64,000 bases of DNA from Kitasatospora azatica KCTC 9699 (GCF_000744785.1 NZ_JQMO01000003.1:3224001-3288000); one strand, 5' to 3'. Positions 1 through 8,843 are shown, counted from the first letter of the stretch. Numbers and translations are program-made. The notes: a model not told the origin generated them from the sequence alone.

Positions 1-888
1 GGCACCACCCCCGAACTCTCCGCGATCGACGCCCTGCTGGGCGCCCGAGGCCCGCGCGCCGCCGGTGAGCAGGCCGCCGCGGTGGGCGCGGCCGGGCGCA
101 CCACCCGGCAGATCCTGGACGCGGCCACCGCCACCGCCCAGGCCGCCGCCGAGGCCGCACGGGCCGCCTCGGACGCGACCGACACGGCCGAGCGGGCCGC
201 CGGCGCGGTCGAGCAGGCCAAGGCCCAGGCGCAGGCCCGGGTGACCGAGCAGCAGCAACTGGTGGTCGGGCTCGACAGGCGACGCGAGCGGCTGCTCGGC
301 GAACTGGCCGCCGCCCGCGACACCACCGTCGAGCTCGAACTCCGGCGCCAGGCGGCGCTGGAGGCGATCGCGGCCAAGCAGGCGGAGGAGGCAGCCAAGG
401 CCGCGGCCGCCGCCCGGGCCCAGCAGGAGGCCGAGGCCCAGGCCGACGCGGCGCGGGCCCAGGCCGACGCGGCGCGGGCCCAGCACCCGGACGCGGCACC
501 GCCCAAGGCGGCCCCCTGGTCCGAGGTCGGCGCCCAGGCGGCGCTCGACTTCGCCCGCGCCAAGCTCGGCCTGCCGTACATCTGGGGCGGCGAAGGCCCG
601 ACCGGCTACGACTGCTCCGGCCTGACCATGCTGGCCTGGCGCCAGGGCGGCAAGCGGCTGACCCACTTCGCCGCCGACCAGTACGCCGAGTCCACCCCCG
701 TGAACTACCGTCAGCTGCGCCCCGGCGACCTGGTCTTCTGGACCCACACCGGCCGCGCCGCCGACATCTACCACGTGGCCATCTACCTCGGTGACGACCA
801 GATCATCGAGGCCCCCCGCCCCGGCGCGGCGATCAAACAGGCCAGCCTCTGGATCATGGGCCCACCAGACTTCTACGCCCGCCCGTAG
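1..888 (+). CDS. NlpC/P60 cell-wall peptidase, 5'-truncated by window edge
   Basis: The reading frame is open from base 1, so the true start lies outside the window. The visible N-terminal half is an Ala/Glu/Gln-rich predicted coiled coil, the usual spacer of secreted actinobacterial peptidoglycan hydrolases. The C-terminal ~120 residues form an NlpC/P60 domain: the catalytic Cys is in YDCSGL, the His in YHVAIYLG, and FWTHTG and IIEAPRPG are the typical strands. Such enzymes cleave stem peptides (D-Glu/meso-Dpm bonds) outside the cell; a signal peptide would be in the missing part. A GTG at 82 could be mis-called as the start but has no ribosome-binding site and sits inside the coiled coil. 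Confidence 0.85.
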   Translation, partial: GTTPELSAIDALLGARGPRAAGEQAAAVGAAGRTTRQILDAATATAQAAAEAARAASDATDTAERAAGAVEQAKAQAQARVTEQQQLVVGLDRRRERLLGELAAARDTTVELELRRQAALEAIAAKQAEEAAKAAAAARAQQEAEAQADAARAQADAARAQHPDAAPPKAAPWSEVGAQAALDFARAKLGLPYIWGGEGPTGYDCSGLTMLAWRQGGKRLTHFAADQYAESTPVNYRQLRPGDLVFWTHTGRAADIYHVAIYLGDDQIIEAPRPGAAIKQASLWIMGPPDFYARP

Positions 889-939
889 GCGCCGGCCGGG
901 CGGCCGGAAAATCGGATGCCGCGGGCCTGCGGGCGGGCC

Positions 940-945
940 TACCGT
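940..945 (+). promoter_or_regulatory. -10 box of a leaderless gene
   Basis: TACCGT followed by 6 nt and then ATG at 952, with no Shine-Dalgarno. This is the arrangement of leaderless streptomycete transcripts and supports the downstream start at 952. Confidence 0.5.
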
Positions 946-951
946 GGCGGG

Positions 952-2205
952 ATGAGCAGCGACGTACCGATCGAGATCCGTGCCATCGACGAGGACGGGC
1001 TGGCCGCCTGGGGCAGCGCGGTGAGCGTCGGCTTCATGCGGGCAGGCCTGCCGGACGGGGTGGAGTTCCGTCGGCTGCGGCTGTTCCCCGGGCGTACCCT
1101 CGGCGCCTTCGACGGGGACCGGGTGGTCGCCACCCTGCGCAGCACGCCCAACCAGCTGACGCTGCCCGGCGGTGCGCTGCTGCCGGTCTCCGCGATCACC
1201 GGCGTGACGACCGCTCAGACCCACCGGCGGCGCGGCCTGCTCACCCGGCTGATGGGGCAGGACCTGGCGGCCGCCCGCGAGCGCGGCGAGTCGGTGGCGA
1301 TCCTGATCGCCGCCGAGTACGGCATCTACGGCCGCTTCGGCTTCGGCCCGGCCACCCGGCTGCACGGTTGGCAGATCGACCTCAAGCGGGCCCGCGGCCT
1401 GCGCGCCGACCTCCCCGGCGCGGTCGGGGGCCGGTTGGACCTGGTCGGTATGGCCGAGCTCGGCAAGATCGGCCCGGCGCTGCACGAGAGTTGGCGTCAC
1501 CGCCAGCCCGGCGCGATCGGCCGGGACGAGGCGTTCTGGAAGATGGCCACCGGTGAGCTCGCCCCGCCCGGCACGGACTGGAAGGAGCCGTTCGCGGTCG
1601 TCCACCGGGACGCCGCCGGCACCGTCACCGGCCTGGCGACCTACCGGGTCAACGACCAATGGGACGGCGCCTACCCCGACTGCACGCTGACGGTGACGGA
1701 CTTCCTCGCCCTGGACCGGGCGACCGCCGTCACCCTGTGGCGCTACCTGCTCGGGGTCGACTGGGTCAGCCGGGTGGTGGTGGAGAACGTCGGCCCCGAC
1801 GATCCGCTGCCGCTACTGCTGAACGACCCCCGTGCGGCGGTGCCGCACACCGACAACTTCGACTTCATGTGGCTGCGGGTGCTCGACCTGCCGACCGCCT
1901 TCGGGGCTCGGAGCTACGCCGGCCCGGGGCGGGTGGTGTTGGAGGTGGCCGACCCCGACGGGTACGTGGCAGGCCGCTGGGCCCTGGAGGCGGACGCCGA
2001 CGGGACCGGCCGGGCGGTGCCCAGCACCGAGGAGCCGGACCTCGCGCTCACCGCCTCGGCGCTGGGCAGCCTCTACCTGGGCGCCGAGTCGGCCGCCCGG
2101 CTGGCGGCGGCCGGGCTGGTCGAGGAGCGGCACCCGGGCGCGGCCTTCTCGCTGGACCGGTTGCTCTCCACCCCGCTCAAGGCCTGGAACCCGGACGGCT
2201 TCTGA
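952..2205 (+). CDS. Eis-like GNAT N-acetyltransferase
   Basis: 417 residues, the length of the Eis family (two GNAT-like folds plus a C-terminal SCP2-like domain). The acetyl-CoA binding segment is visible as VTTAQTHRRRGLLTRLMGQ (Q/RxxGxG/A-type loop). AAEYGIYGRFGFGPAT is the conserved Eis substrate-channel segment. The C-terminal third has the SCP2-like pattern, ending in a hydrophobic helix before the AAWNPDGF-like tail typical of the family. Eis proteins acetylate amines such as aminoglycosides or lysines; the substrate here is unknown. An upstream ATG at 916 exists, but the leaderless -10 box favours 952. Confidence 0.85.
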   Translation: MSSDVPIEIRAIDEDGLAAWGSAVSVGFMRAGLPDGVEFRRLRLFPGRTLGAFDGDRVVATLRSTPNQLTLPGGALLPVSAITGVTTAQTHRRRGLLTRLMGQDLAAARERGESVAILIAAEYGIYGRFGFGPATRLHGWQIDLKRARGLRADLPGAVGGRLDLVGMAELGKIGPALHESWRHRQPGAIGRDEAFWKMATGELAPPGTDWKEPFAVVHRDAAGTVTGLATYRVNDQWDGAYPDCTLTVTDFLALDRATAVTLWRYLLGVDWVSRVVVENVGPDDPLPLLLNDPRAAVPHTDNFDFMWLRVLDLPTAFGARSYAGPGRVVLEVADPDGYVAGRWALEADADGTGRAVPSTEEPDLALTASALGSLYLGAESAARLAAAGLVEERHPGAAFSLDRLLSTPLKAWNPDGF

Positions 2206-2242
2206 CGGTTCGTCACAGATACGGTCCGTCACGGATGGGGTG

Positions 2243-3040
2243 CTACTTGGCGGTGCGGCCTATGGTCGGCAGGATGAACTCCTGGATCAGCCCCTTGGCG
2301 TCCCGCACGATCGGGCGGAAGACCCGGTAGCGGGACAGGCTGACCACCCGCGCCGCCATCGGCGTGGAGCGCTTGACGAACTCGCGGGTCCGTTCGGTCT
2401 CCGGCGTCCGGTCGAAGACCCAGTAGAGGACGACGATCATCAGGTGCAGCCAGAGCAGGTCGGGGAGCAGCTCGACCAGCTCGGGGTCGAGCTTGCGGGC
2501 CAGGTCGGAGCCCAGCAGCACTTCTCGGAACAGATCGACCGCGGTGGCCCGGGCCCGGTGGGACTCGTTGGCGAACGGGCTCAGCGAGCTGTTCGGGTCG
2601 GCGGCGGTGCGGAAGAACTGGGCGGCGAACTCGTGGTACGCCGCCGCGCAGTCCAGCCAGGACAGCAGGGCGATCTCCAGCCGGTCCGCGAACTCGGTGT
2701 GGCCGCGCAGGCGCTCTCTGGCGTCCGCCGCGTGCTCGTGGGTCATCCGGTCGTAGAAACCCTGGATCAGGAATTCCTTCGACTCGAAGTAGTAGTAGGC
2801 GTTTCCGACCGAGATCCCGGCCTCGGCGGCGATCGCGCGCATGGTGGTCTTCTCGTAGCCGCGTTCCTGGAAGAGCCGCATCGCGGTCTCCAGGATCAGC
2901 GCGCGGGTCTGCTCGCTCTTGCCGGTCTTGGGGCGGGCGCGACCCCCCGGCAGCTCGGCTGCCTGTGCGGCGGCCGGGGTGGGCTCGCTCGCGCCGGGGC
3001 TGCTGCCGGTCTGCCCCGCCGGGGTCCTCTCGTCATCCAC
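2243..3040 (-). CDS. TetR-family transcriptional regulator
   Basis: About 265 residues with a disordered Pro/Ala/Gly N-terminus and then a TetR DNA-binding domain: TRALILETAMRLFQERGYEKTTMRAIAAEAGISVGNAYYYF is a textbook helix-turn-helix (quoted here across the HTH as ALILETAMRLF ... AEAGISVGNAYYYF). The ligand domain contains the RVVSLSRYR segment near the end. GTG at 3040 is taken as the start; an in-frame ATG at 3160 would lie inside a perfect inverted repeat and is less likely. It is divergent from the acetyltransferase at 3454, and the intergenic palindromes are candidate operators. Confidence 0.8.
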   Translation of the reverse strand: MDDERTPAGQTGSSPGASEPTPAAAQAAELPGGRARPKTGKSEQTRALILETAMRLFQERGYEKTTMRAIAAEAGISVGNAYYYFESKEFLIQGFYDRMTHEHAADARERLRGHTEFADRLEIALLSWLDCAAAYHEFAAQFFRTAADPNSSLSPFANESHRARATAVDLFREVLLGSDLARKLDPELVELLPDLLWLHLMIVVLYWVFDRTPETERTREFVKRSTPMAARVVSLSRYRVFRPIVRDAKGLIQEFILPTIGRTAK

Positions 3041-3134
3041 AGGGACTGAGCCTAGCCGTGCCGCGAGCGGCGGTTGTCGGCGCGACCGGCCACGCGGCGA
3101 CGGCAGCGGCGGTGCTGGTAGTGGTGCTGGTGTC

Positions 3135-3171
3135 GGTGGTACCGGATGCCCCCTCCGCATCCGGTACCACC
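3135..3171. repeat. Perfect inverted repeat, 15-bp arms
   Basis: Left arm GGTGGTACCGGATGC (3135-3149), 7-nt loop, right arm exactly complementary (3157-3171). It lies upstream of the TetR gene. It could be an operator or a hairpin terminating read-through; there is no T-run. Confidence 0.7.
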
Positions 3172-3361
3172 GCCCTGCGGGGAGCGGTCATGGGCGGGCG
3201 GGCCGCGGCTGCGGTCGCCGTGGCGGTCGCACCGATGCGTGGCGCTGGTGGATCCGTCGACCACGGCTGGGTCGGTAGGCCACCCAGGCCGTGTCGCGGC
3301 TGGCGACGCGTACCTCTGCGGCATGGCTGACAGCTGTGCAGTCCACCGGGACCACTCCGTT

Positions 3362-3419
3362 TCGAACGCGTTCAAAGACCGTCGGCGGAGACTGTATCGC
3401 CGACTTTGAACGCGTTCAA
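3362..3419. promoter_or_regulatory. Paired palindromic operators upstream of GNAT gene
   Basis: TTGAACGCGTTCAA at 3406-3419 is a perfect 14-bp palindrome. A second copy at 3362-3375 matches 13 of 14 positions. Their centres are 44 bp apart, about four helical turns, which suits cooperative binding by a TetR-type dimer. The regulator encoded next door (2243-3040) is the obvious candidate. Confidence 0.6.
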
Positions 3420-3453
3420 GTCCAACCCGAGGGAGCCGTGGCAGGATGAGGAG

Positions 3454-3984
3454 GTGATCCACACCGATGTCTCGATCCGCCCAGGTGGCCCCGCCGACGC
3501 GGCGGCCGTGGCCGAACTGCACGCCAACAGCTGGCGCACCGCGTACGCCGGGATCGTCCCGGCCGAGGCGCTGGGCGAGGGGCTGGCCGAGCAGCGGCAG
3601 GAGGTCTGGTCGATCCGGCTCACGGCCGACTACGGCGAGCCGGCCAACACGCCGCGGTTGCTGATCGCGGAGACCGCAGCCGGGGAGCTCGTCGGCTTCG
3701 GCTACCTGGTCCCGCAGCCCGACGGCCGCGTGCTGCTGGACAACCTGCACGTCCGCCCCGGTCACACCGGCGCCGGGACCGGGGCCGCACTGCTGGGCGA
3801 GGCACGGGCCTGGGTCGCGCGGGAGCACCCGAAGTCGGCGCTCTATCTGGAGGTGCTGCGCGCGAACCGCCGGGCCGTCGCCTTCTACGAGCGGGCCGGG
3901 GGTGTCCGCACCGGCGAGGGGTGGGGCGTCTTCCCGGGCGGGGTCGAGCTGGCGGAGTACGAGTACACCTGGGCGCGCCCGTAG
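3454..3984 (+). CDS. GNAT N-acetyltransferase
   Basis: 176 residues, a single GNAT domain. Visible motifs are IRPGGPADAAAVAELHANSW (helix 1), LDNLHVRPGHTGAGTGAALL (motif A; acetyl-CoA pyrophosphate loop in HTGAGTG) and LEVLRANRRAVAFYERAGG (motif B with N and Y-E-R-A-G). This is the RimI-like small-molecule/protein acetyltransferase type; substrate not predictable. GTG 3454 is chosen because AGGATGAGGAG precedes it; an in-frame TTG at 3406 lies inside the palindrome. Likely controlled through the paired palindromes just upstream. Confidence 0.8.
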   Translation: MIHTDVSIRPGGPADAAAVAELHANSWRTAYAGIVPAEALGEGLAEQRQEVWSIRLTADYGEPANTPRLLIAETAAGELVGFGYLVPQPDGRVLLDNLHVRPGHTGAGTGAALLGEARAWVAREHPKSALYLEVLRANRRAVAFYERAGGVRTGEGWGVFPGGVELAEYEYTWARP

Positions 3985-4021
3985 CAGGCGTGGGCTTCGG
4001 GGGCGGGCGGCGGGGCGGGTG

Positions 4022-5245
4022 TCAGCGGCGGGCTGGGACTCGGGCAGTTGCGGGCGAGGCCAGCCACCGGGTGCCGACCAGTGCGACCAGCAGCGCGAGG
4101 GCCGCTGCCGCCGCCGGGAGGGCAAAGCCGGTGCCGGCGCCCCCACTCTGCTGGGCGACCGCACCGCCGAGTGCCGAGCCGGCCGAGATGCCGGTGACGA
4201 TGCCCGAGACCGCGATCGCCATCCCCTCGTTCAGGGCGGCCGCCGGGAGTACGCGCTGAAGCAGCGTCATACCGGTCACCATGGTCGGCGCGGTGCCCGT
4301 CCCGGCCAGGAAGAGGGCGACCGCGAGCAGTCCCGGACCGCCGCCGAGCCCGGCGACGGTGACCGGGAGCAGCATCAGGCAGCTCATCGCGGTCAGCCCG
4401 AGCAGCAGCCGGGTGCCGGGCGCGCGGCGGGCCGGCAGCAGCCCGAAGGCCAGCCCCGAGACGCAGGAGCCGGCGGCCTGCAGGCCCAGCAGCACGCCCG
4501 CCACGGACTGGTGACCGTGCGAGCCGGCCCAGGCCAGCGTGCCGATCTCCATGGAGCCGAAGAGGATCCCGGTGACGAAGAAGACGGCCAGCAGCACCAG
4601 CGTCCCGGGGGACCGCAACGGCGAGCGCGAGCCGCCGCTCGGCGCCGCGGCGATCGGCGGCTCGGTACGGCGCTGGGCGGCGAAGAGCAGCGCGCCGGCG
4701 GTGGAGAGCGCGGAGATCGCGAGCAGCCCCGCCTCCGGGTAGAGGGTGGTGCAGAGCAGCATCCCGAGCACCGGGCCGGCCATGAAACAGAGCTCGTCCA
4801 GCACCTGCTCGAGCGAGTTGGCGCTGTGCAGCGCACTGGGGTCGGTGCCGTGCAGATGGGTCCAACGGGCCCTGGACATCCCGCCGAGGTTGGGTGCCAC
4901 CGAGGCGACGAAGGAGGCCAGGCAAAGCAGCCAGCCCGGGGCGCCGCCGTGGATCAGGAACGGTGCGGCGGTGCGCGGCACGGCCGAGACCAGCGCGGTG
5001 GGGACCGAGACCCGGCTCTGCCCGTACCGGTCGACCAGCCATCCGAGCAGCGGCATGCCCAGGGCCACGCCGATCATCCCGGCCGCCGAGACGGTCCCGG
5101 CCAGCGCGTAGGAGTGGCGGCGCGCGACGATCGCGGTCAGCAGGCTGACGCCGAGCATCGAGTAGGAGAGCCGGCCGATCAGCCCGTAGAGGGTGAAGGC
5201 AAGCGCGCCGGGTGGGGCGAGGACGCGGCGGTAGGACGAGAACAC
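4022..5245 (-). CDS. MFS transporter
   Basis: 407 residues with about 12 hydrophobic segments in two six-helix halves and a central hydrophilic loop (QRRTEPPIAAAPSGGSRSPLRS). The loop-2/3 signature is seen as GWLVDRYGQSRV. It belongs to the drug/metabolite efflux type of major facilitator; substrate unknown. Divergent from the LysR regulator at 5369 with a LysR-type box between, so probably controlled by it. Confidence 0.8.
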   Translation of the reverse strand: MFSSYRRVLAPPGALAFTLYGLIGRLSYSMLGVSLLTAIVARRHSYALAGTVSAAGMIGVALGMPLLGWLVDRYGQSRVSVPTALVSAVPRTAAPFLIHGGAPGWLLCLASFVASVAPNLGGMSRARWTHLHGTDPSALHSANSLEQVLDELCFMAGPVLGMLLCTTLYPEAGLLAISALSTAGALLFAAQRRTEPPIAAAPSGGSRSPLRSPGTLVLLAVFFVTGILFGSMEIGTLAWAGSHGHQSVAGVLLGLQAAGSCVSGLAFGLLPARRAPGTRLLLGLTAMSCLMLLPVTVAGLGGGPGLLAVALFLAGTGTAPTMVTGMTLLQRVLPAAALNEGMAIAVSGIVTGISAGSALGGAVAQQSGGAGTGFALPAAAAALALLVALVGTRWLASPATARVPARR

Positions 5246-5326
5246 AGGGCTCCAGACAGCAAGATCAAGGGGATGCCCTCAGCCTGGTCGCCCGGCCCCG
5301 GTCCGGTCCAACACCTGTTCCCAGTC

Positions 5327-5349
5327 ATTGACGCAACTGTGTTGTCAAT
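5327..5349. promoter_or_regulatory. LysR-type binding box
   Basis: ATTGAC - 11 nt - GTCAAT, an interrupted dyad of the T-N11-A class used by LysR regulators, midway between the divergent MFS and LysR genes. Confidence 0.5.
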
Positions 5350-5355
5350 CCTTGT

Positions 5356-5361
5356 TACGCT
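5356..5361 (+). promoter_or_regulatory. -10 box of leaderless lysR gene
   Basis: TACGCT, 7 nt, then ATG at 5369; no Shine-Dalgarno. Confidence 0.5.
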
Positions 5362-5368
5362 GCCGCGC

Positions 5369-6334
5369 ATGCCCGAGGACCTGCACCCCCGCCTACTGCG
5401 CGGCTTCGTCGCCACCGCCGAGACGCTGCACTTCGGTCAGGCGGCGGCCCGGCTGCACCTGGCGCAGCAGGCGTTGAGCCGGGACATCAAGAGCCTGGAG
5501 CGGCTGCTCGGCCGCGAGTTGTTCACCCGCACCACGCGCAGCGTCGCACTCACGGCCGCCGGGGAGCGGCTGTTGCCGCAGGCCCGGCGGCTGCTCGCGC
5601 TACAGGCCGAGATGCTCGCCCCGGCGGAGCGCGATCGGCCGGTGCTGGTCGACCTCAACAGCGCCGTGACCGGTGAGGACCTGACCGGGGAACGGATCCT
5701 GGCCGCTGCTCGGGCGGCCGACCCCGAGGTCGAGCTGCTGGCTCGCTACCACGGTGGACTGACCGCCGGAGTACGGGAGTTGCTGGCCGACCGGCTGGAC
5801 GCCTCGTTCGGCTGGTTCAGCGGACTGCCGGCCGCGCTGCGCGAGCGGCTGGTGCAACGGCCGGTCCGGCTCGAACGGGTGGCGCTGCTGCTGCCGCAGA
5901 CCCACCCGCTGGCCGGACGGCCGGCGATCAGGGTGGCCGAGCTGGTCGGCTCACCGGTGGACATCTGCGCGGGCAACCCGGCCACCACCGAGTGGACCGC
6001 CTTCGGTGAACGGCTGCTGGGCGAGCACGGGTTGACCGCCGCAGCACCCTTCGCACCGCCGGTCGGGGCCGCCGAGACGGCTCGCTACCTGGCCCAGCAC
6101 GGCGACCCGATGCTGACCACGACGGGTGGCCCGCAGCTTCCCGGCGTGGTCACCCGCCCGCTGGTGGACCCGGTGCCGCTCACCCTCGTGAGCCTGGTGC
6201 ACCGGCCCGGGCCGGTGGCCGCCGGGGTCGCGCTGCTCCTCGCCCAGGCCGCCGAACTCGGCGAGCGAGAGGGCTGGTTGACGCCGCCTCCGGCCGCCTG
6301 GATGGCGGCGGAGGACGCGGCGTTGCTCAGCTGA
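5369..6334 (+). CDS. LysR-family transcriptional regulator
   Basis: 321 residues. The N-terminal winged HTH reads LRGFVATAETLHFGQAAARL then LHLAQQALSRDIKSLERLLG and ELFTRTTRSVALTAAGERLL, followed by a periplasmic-binding-like effector domain. A much longer open frame runs upstream to about 3902, but only from 5369 does the sequence look like a LysR protein. The leaderless -10 box sets the start. Likely regulates the divergent MFS gene and itself. Confidence 0.85.
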   Translation: MPEDLHPRLLRGFVATAETLHFGQAAARLHLAQQALSRDIKSLERLLGRELFTRTTRSVALTAAGERLLPQARRLLALQAEMLAPAERDRPVLVDLNSAVTGEDLTGERILAAARAADPEVELLARYHGGLTAGVRELLADRLDASFGWFSGLPAALRERLVQRPVRLERVALLLPQTHPLAGRPAIRVAELVGSPVDICAGNPATTEWTAFGERLLGEHGLTAAAPFAPPVGAAETARYLAQHGDPMLTTTGGPQLPGVVTRPLVDPVPLTLVSLVHRPGPVAAGVALLLAQAAELGEREGWLTPPPAAWMAAEDAALLS

Positions 6335-6371
6335 ACGTTCCTCGCCTGGCAGTGGGCTACCTGTTGGTGGG

Positions 6372-6554
6372 CTACTTGTCTGCGGTGAGCTTGCCGGCCG
6401 CGCCCCAGCTGTCGGCGGGCACCTCGTGGATCCAGACCTGCACGGCCTCGGCGGGGATCTGGTAGGCGTCCACGAACGCGTCGGTGATCCGGGCGACCAG
6501 GTCGCGCTTGAGCTCGACGTCACGGGGGCCCTGCTGGATGGTGACGATGGGCAT
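6372..6554 (-). CDS. 4-oxalocrotonate tautomerase family protein
   Basis: 60 residues, exactly the family length. It begins M-P-I-V-T-I, so after Met removal the catalytic Pro-1 would be exposed. The Arg-rich RDVELKRDLVARIT helix and WIHEVPADSWGAAGK end match 4-OT monomers, which assemble into hexamers. It could act on an unsaturated keto acid; there is no aromatic-catabolism context here. Convergent with the LysR gene at 5369. Confidence 0.85.
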   Translation of the reverse strand: MPIVTIQQGPRDVELKRDLVARITDAFVDAYQIPAEAVQVWIHEVPADSWGAAGKLTADK

Positions 6555-6787
6555 GGTGTGCTCCTCGACTCGCGGCCCGCTCCGGCCTCTCCGGTGCGTT
6601 CTGCCGACAGGAACAGTTCACCGCCCGGGGTGGGGTGTGACCCAGACCCGAATCGCTCTCGCAGCGATCACTGATCCTGATCGTTGCTGGTGGGCGCGTT
6701 GGGAGCTGGGGTGACCGGGATGGCGGGGGTGACCTGGGCGGCCGGGGGCGAGGTGGTCGGGGGCGAGGTGGTCGGAGGCTGGGGCGG

Positions 6788-7717
6788 TCAGGAGCTGGGC
6801 GGCCGGGGCGGCGCGGTCGGCCGGGCTCGGCAGGCGGCGAGCAGCAGGTCGAGCCGTGGTGAGCCGGGTCCGTTGCGGACCATCAGGCCGGCGCCCAGCG
6901 CCAGGCCGGGTGGGGCGAACGGCACGAAGGCGACCCTGGGGATGCGCAGCATCCGGGCGTTGGCCGCGTAGACCACCGTCCACATCGGGGTGCCGGCGCC
7001 GATCGCGGCCAGGGTGTCCTGCAGCGTGCTGGAGGTCGGGCCCGGGATCGGTTCGAAGCCGGCGGCTTGGCAGCTGCTCAGGACCAAGTCCACCAGGGCC
7101 GGGTGGTTGCGGCGCTCGGTCAGTCGGATCGGCAGTGGGGCAAGGTCGGCCAGGTGCAGCTCGGACCGTTCGGCGAGCGGATGACGAGCCGGTACGGCGG
7201 CCACCAACTCGTCCTGCCAGAGCGGGACATAGCGCAGGTCCGGCGGATCCTCGCCAGGCGCCGGTGTACTGCCGGCGCCACGGACGAAGGCGGCGTCCAG
7301 TCGCCCGTCAGTCAGTTGGGCAAGGCGTTCGCGCACCGGTAGCGCGGCCAACTCCACGCGCACGCCCGGTGCTTGACGCTCGAAGGCGTCAAGGATCCGG
7401 TCCAGGCGGTCGCCCAGGCCGGTGATCGTGCCGAGTCGGAAGACCCCGAGTCGGCCGGCGGCGAGATCGGCGGCCACCGCGCGGGCCGCGTCCTCGGCGG
7501 TGAGGACGGCGCGGGCTGCGGGCAGGAAGGCCTCGCCGGCGCTGGTGAGGCGCACCGTGCGGGGCGTGCGGTCGAACAGGTCGACCTTCAACTCCCGCTC
7601 CAGGCGGCGGATCTGCTGACTGACGGCGGGCTGGCCGATCAGCAGCCGCTCGGCGGCGCGCCCGAAGTGCAGCTCTTCGGCGACGGTGACGAAGTAGCGC
7701 AGTTGGCGAAGCTCCAC
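6788..7717 (-). CDS. LysR-family transcriptional regulator
   Basis: 309 residues from GTG 7717, which has GGGGAGGA at good spacing; a longer frame to 7762 lacks this. The HTH is VELRQLRYFVTVAEELHFGR and LIGQPAVSQQIRRLERELKV, followed by the effector domain. Target not evident; the neighbouring tautomerase lies downstream on the same strand and may be co-regulated. Confidence 0.8.
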   Translation of the reverse strand: MELRQLRYFVTVAEELHFGRAAERLLIGQPAVSQQIRRLERELKVDLFDRTPRTVRLTSAGEAFLPAARAVLTAEDAARAVAADLAAGRLGVFRLGTITGLGDRLDRILDAFERQAPGVRVELAALPVRERLAQLTDGRLDAAFVRGAGSTPAPGEDPPDLRYVPLWQDELVAAVPARHPLAERSELHLADLAPLPIRLTERRNHPALVDLVLSSCQAAGFEPIPGPTSSTLQDTLAAIGAGTPMWTVVYAANARMLRIPRVAFVPFAPPGLALGAGLMVRNGPGSPRLDLLLAACRARPTAPPRPPSS

Positions 7718-7797
7718 CGGCTGGTCCTCCCCGTTCCCTGGCCCCCGGTCATCCTGCCGCATCGGGCGGGGCCGGGGGCTATGGGGGTACGAACAGG

Positions 7798-7896
7798 TGG
7801 CGGGTGGTTCGCGCGCTCCGGGTGGTCCGGGCGGTCCGGGTGGTTCGCGCAGTCCGGGCGGTTCGGGTGGTTCGCGCGGTCCCGGTGGTCGATCGG
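7798..7896. repeat. Degenerate GGTGGTTCGCGC/GGTCCGGGC tandem repeats
   Basis: Low-complexity stretch between the LysR and YceI genes built from repeated GGTGGTTCGCGC and GGTCCGGGCGG units. No supported gene in it. Confidence 0.6.
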
Positions 7897-7902
7897 GCAG
7901 TG

Positions 7903-8550
7903 TCAGGCGCGGACGGCGGAGATGTCGAAGCTCAGCTTGACCTTCTCGCCGATCAGCACGCCACCGGTCTCCAGCGCCGCGTTGTAGCTCAGGCCGAAGT
8001 CGGTGCGGTCGACGGTGGTGCGGCCCTCGAAGCCCAGACGCTGGATGCCGTACGGGTCGGTGGCGGTGCCGGTGAACTCCAGGTCCAGCACGACCGGGCG
8101 GGCGGTGCCCTTGATGCTGAGATCGCCGGTCATCCGGTAGGTGTCCGCGTCCAGCTGCTCGGTGGCGGTGCTGCGGAAGCTGATCTCCGGGTGCGACTCG
8201 GCCTCGAAGAAGTCACCGGTGCGCAGGTGCCCGTCGCGCTGCTCGTTGCCGGTGCTGATGCTGGCGACCTGGATGACCAGCTCCGCGCTGGAAGCGGCCG
8301 GGTCGCTGCCGTCCAGGTGCAGGGTGCCCTGGTAGTCGGAGAACTCGCCGCGCACGTTGGTGACCATCGCGTGGCGCACCGTGAAGCCGATGCGGCTGTG
8401 GGTGGTGTCGATGGTGTAGTCGCCGGTGAGGTGTGCGAGGTCGGTGGCGGCGGCATCGAGCACTGCGGTGGGGGCGGTCGCGGCGCTGGTCGCAGCGGCG
8501 GTCTCGGTGCTGGTCGCGGTCTCGGCGCCCTTGCGGTTGAACAGGCCCAT
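7903..8550 (-). CDS. YceI family protein
   Basis: 215 residues: a short charged/Ala-Thr-rich N-terminus without signal peptide, then a YceI lipocalin-like barrel. The hallmark is DYTIDTTHSRIGFTVRHAMV, then LTIKGTARPV-like SIKGTARPVVLDLEFTG and the FGLSYNAALETGG end. YceI proteins bind isoprenoid or fatty-acid-like lipids, here probably in the cytoplasm. Preceded by a direct repeat that may be an operator. Confidence 0.85.
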   Translation of the reverse strand: MGLFNRKGAETATSTETAAATSAATAPTAVLDAAATDLAHLTGDYTIDTTHSRIGFTVRHAMVTNVRGEFSDYQGTLHLDGSDPAASSAELVIQVASISTGNEQRDGHLRTGDFFEAESHPEISFRSTATEQLDADTYRMTGDLSIKGTARPVVLDLEFTGTATDPYGIQRLGFEGRTTVDRTDFGLSYNAALETGGVLIGEKVKLSFDISAVRA

Positions 8551-8619
8551 GGTGACTCCTCGGTTCGGAAGCCCATTTGTTTAGGCTTCAACTTGTTGGC
8601 TCCACCGTAGCGCGATCTC

Positions 8620-8633
8620 GTTCAAAGTTCAAC
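8620..8633 (-). promoter_or_regulatory. GTTCAA direct repeat upstream of yceI
   Basis: GTTCAA-A-GTTCAA on the plus strand, 70-83 bp upstream of the YceI start. It could be a regulator site; no binding protein can be named. Confidence 0.25.
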
Positions 8634-8843
8634 CATGTCGCTCGATTGGCCCATGGTGCGTGTCGGTGGGGGTGCAGCGCGCTCCGCCACCACCCAGCCC
8701 GTCGAGCTGCGACTGCCGCAGCACCACCCTGACCAGCGCGAACGCGGACTGGCCGGCCGGCGTCCAGAGGAGCTCAGGCACCTGGTTGTCGCGGGTCGTG
8801 GTTAGGCTGCGAGACAAGCAGCGGGAGGAGGTGGCAGGCGGCG

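Larger units (their letters stand above)
3041..3453. other. Divergent intergenic region between TetR and GNAT genes
   Basis: 413 bp without a supported gene. It holds a perfect 15-bp-arm inverted repeat (3135-3171) and two copies of the GAACGCGTTC palindrome (3364-3373 and 3408-3417), i.e. regulatory rather than coding material. Confidence 0.6.

Noticed and set aside
3902..5368. Long plus-strand open frame continuous with the LysR gene
   Set aside because: Arg/Gly/Gln-rich translation without domain sense, antisense to a clear MFS gene; only the part from 5369 is LysR.
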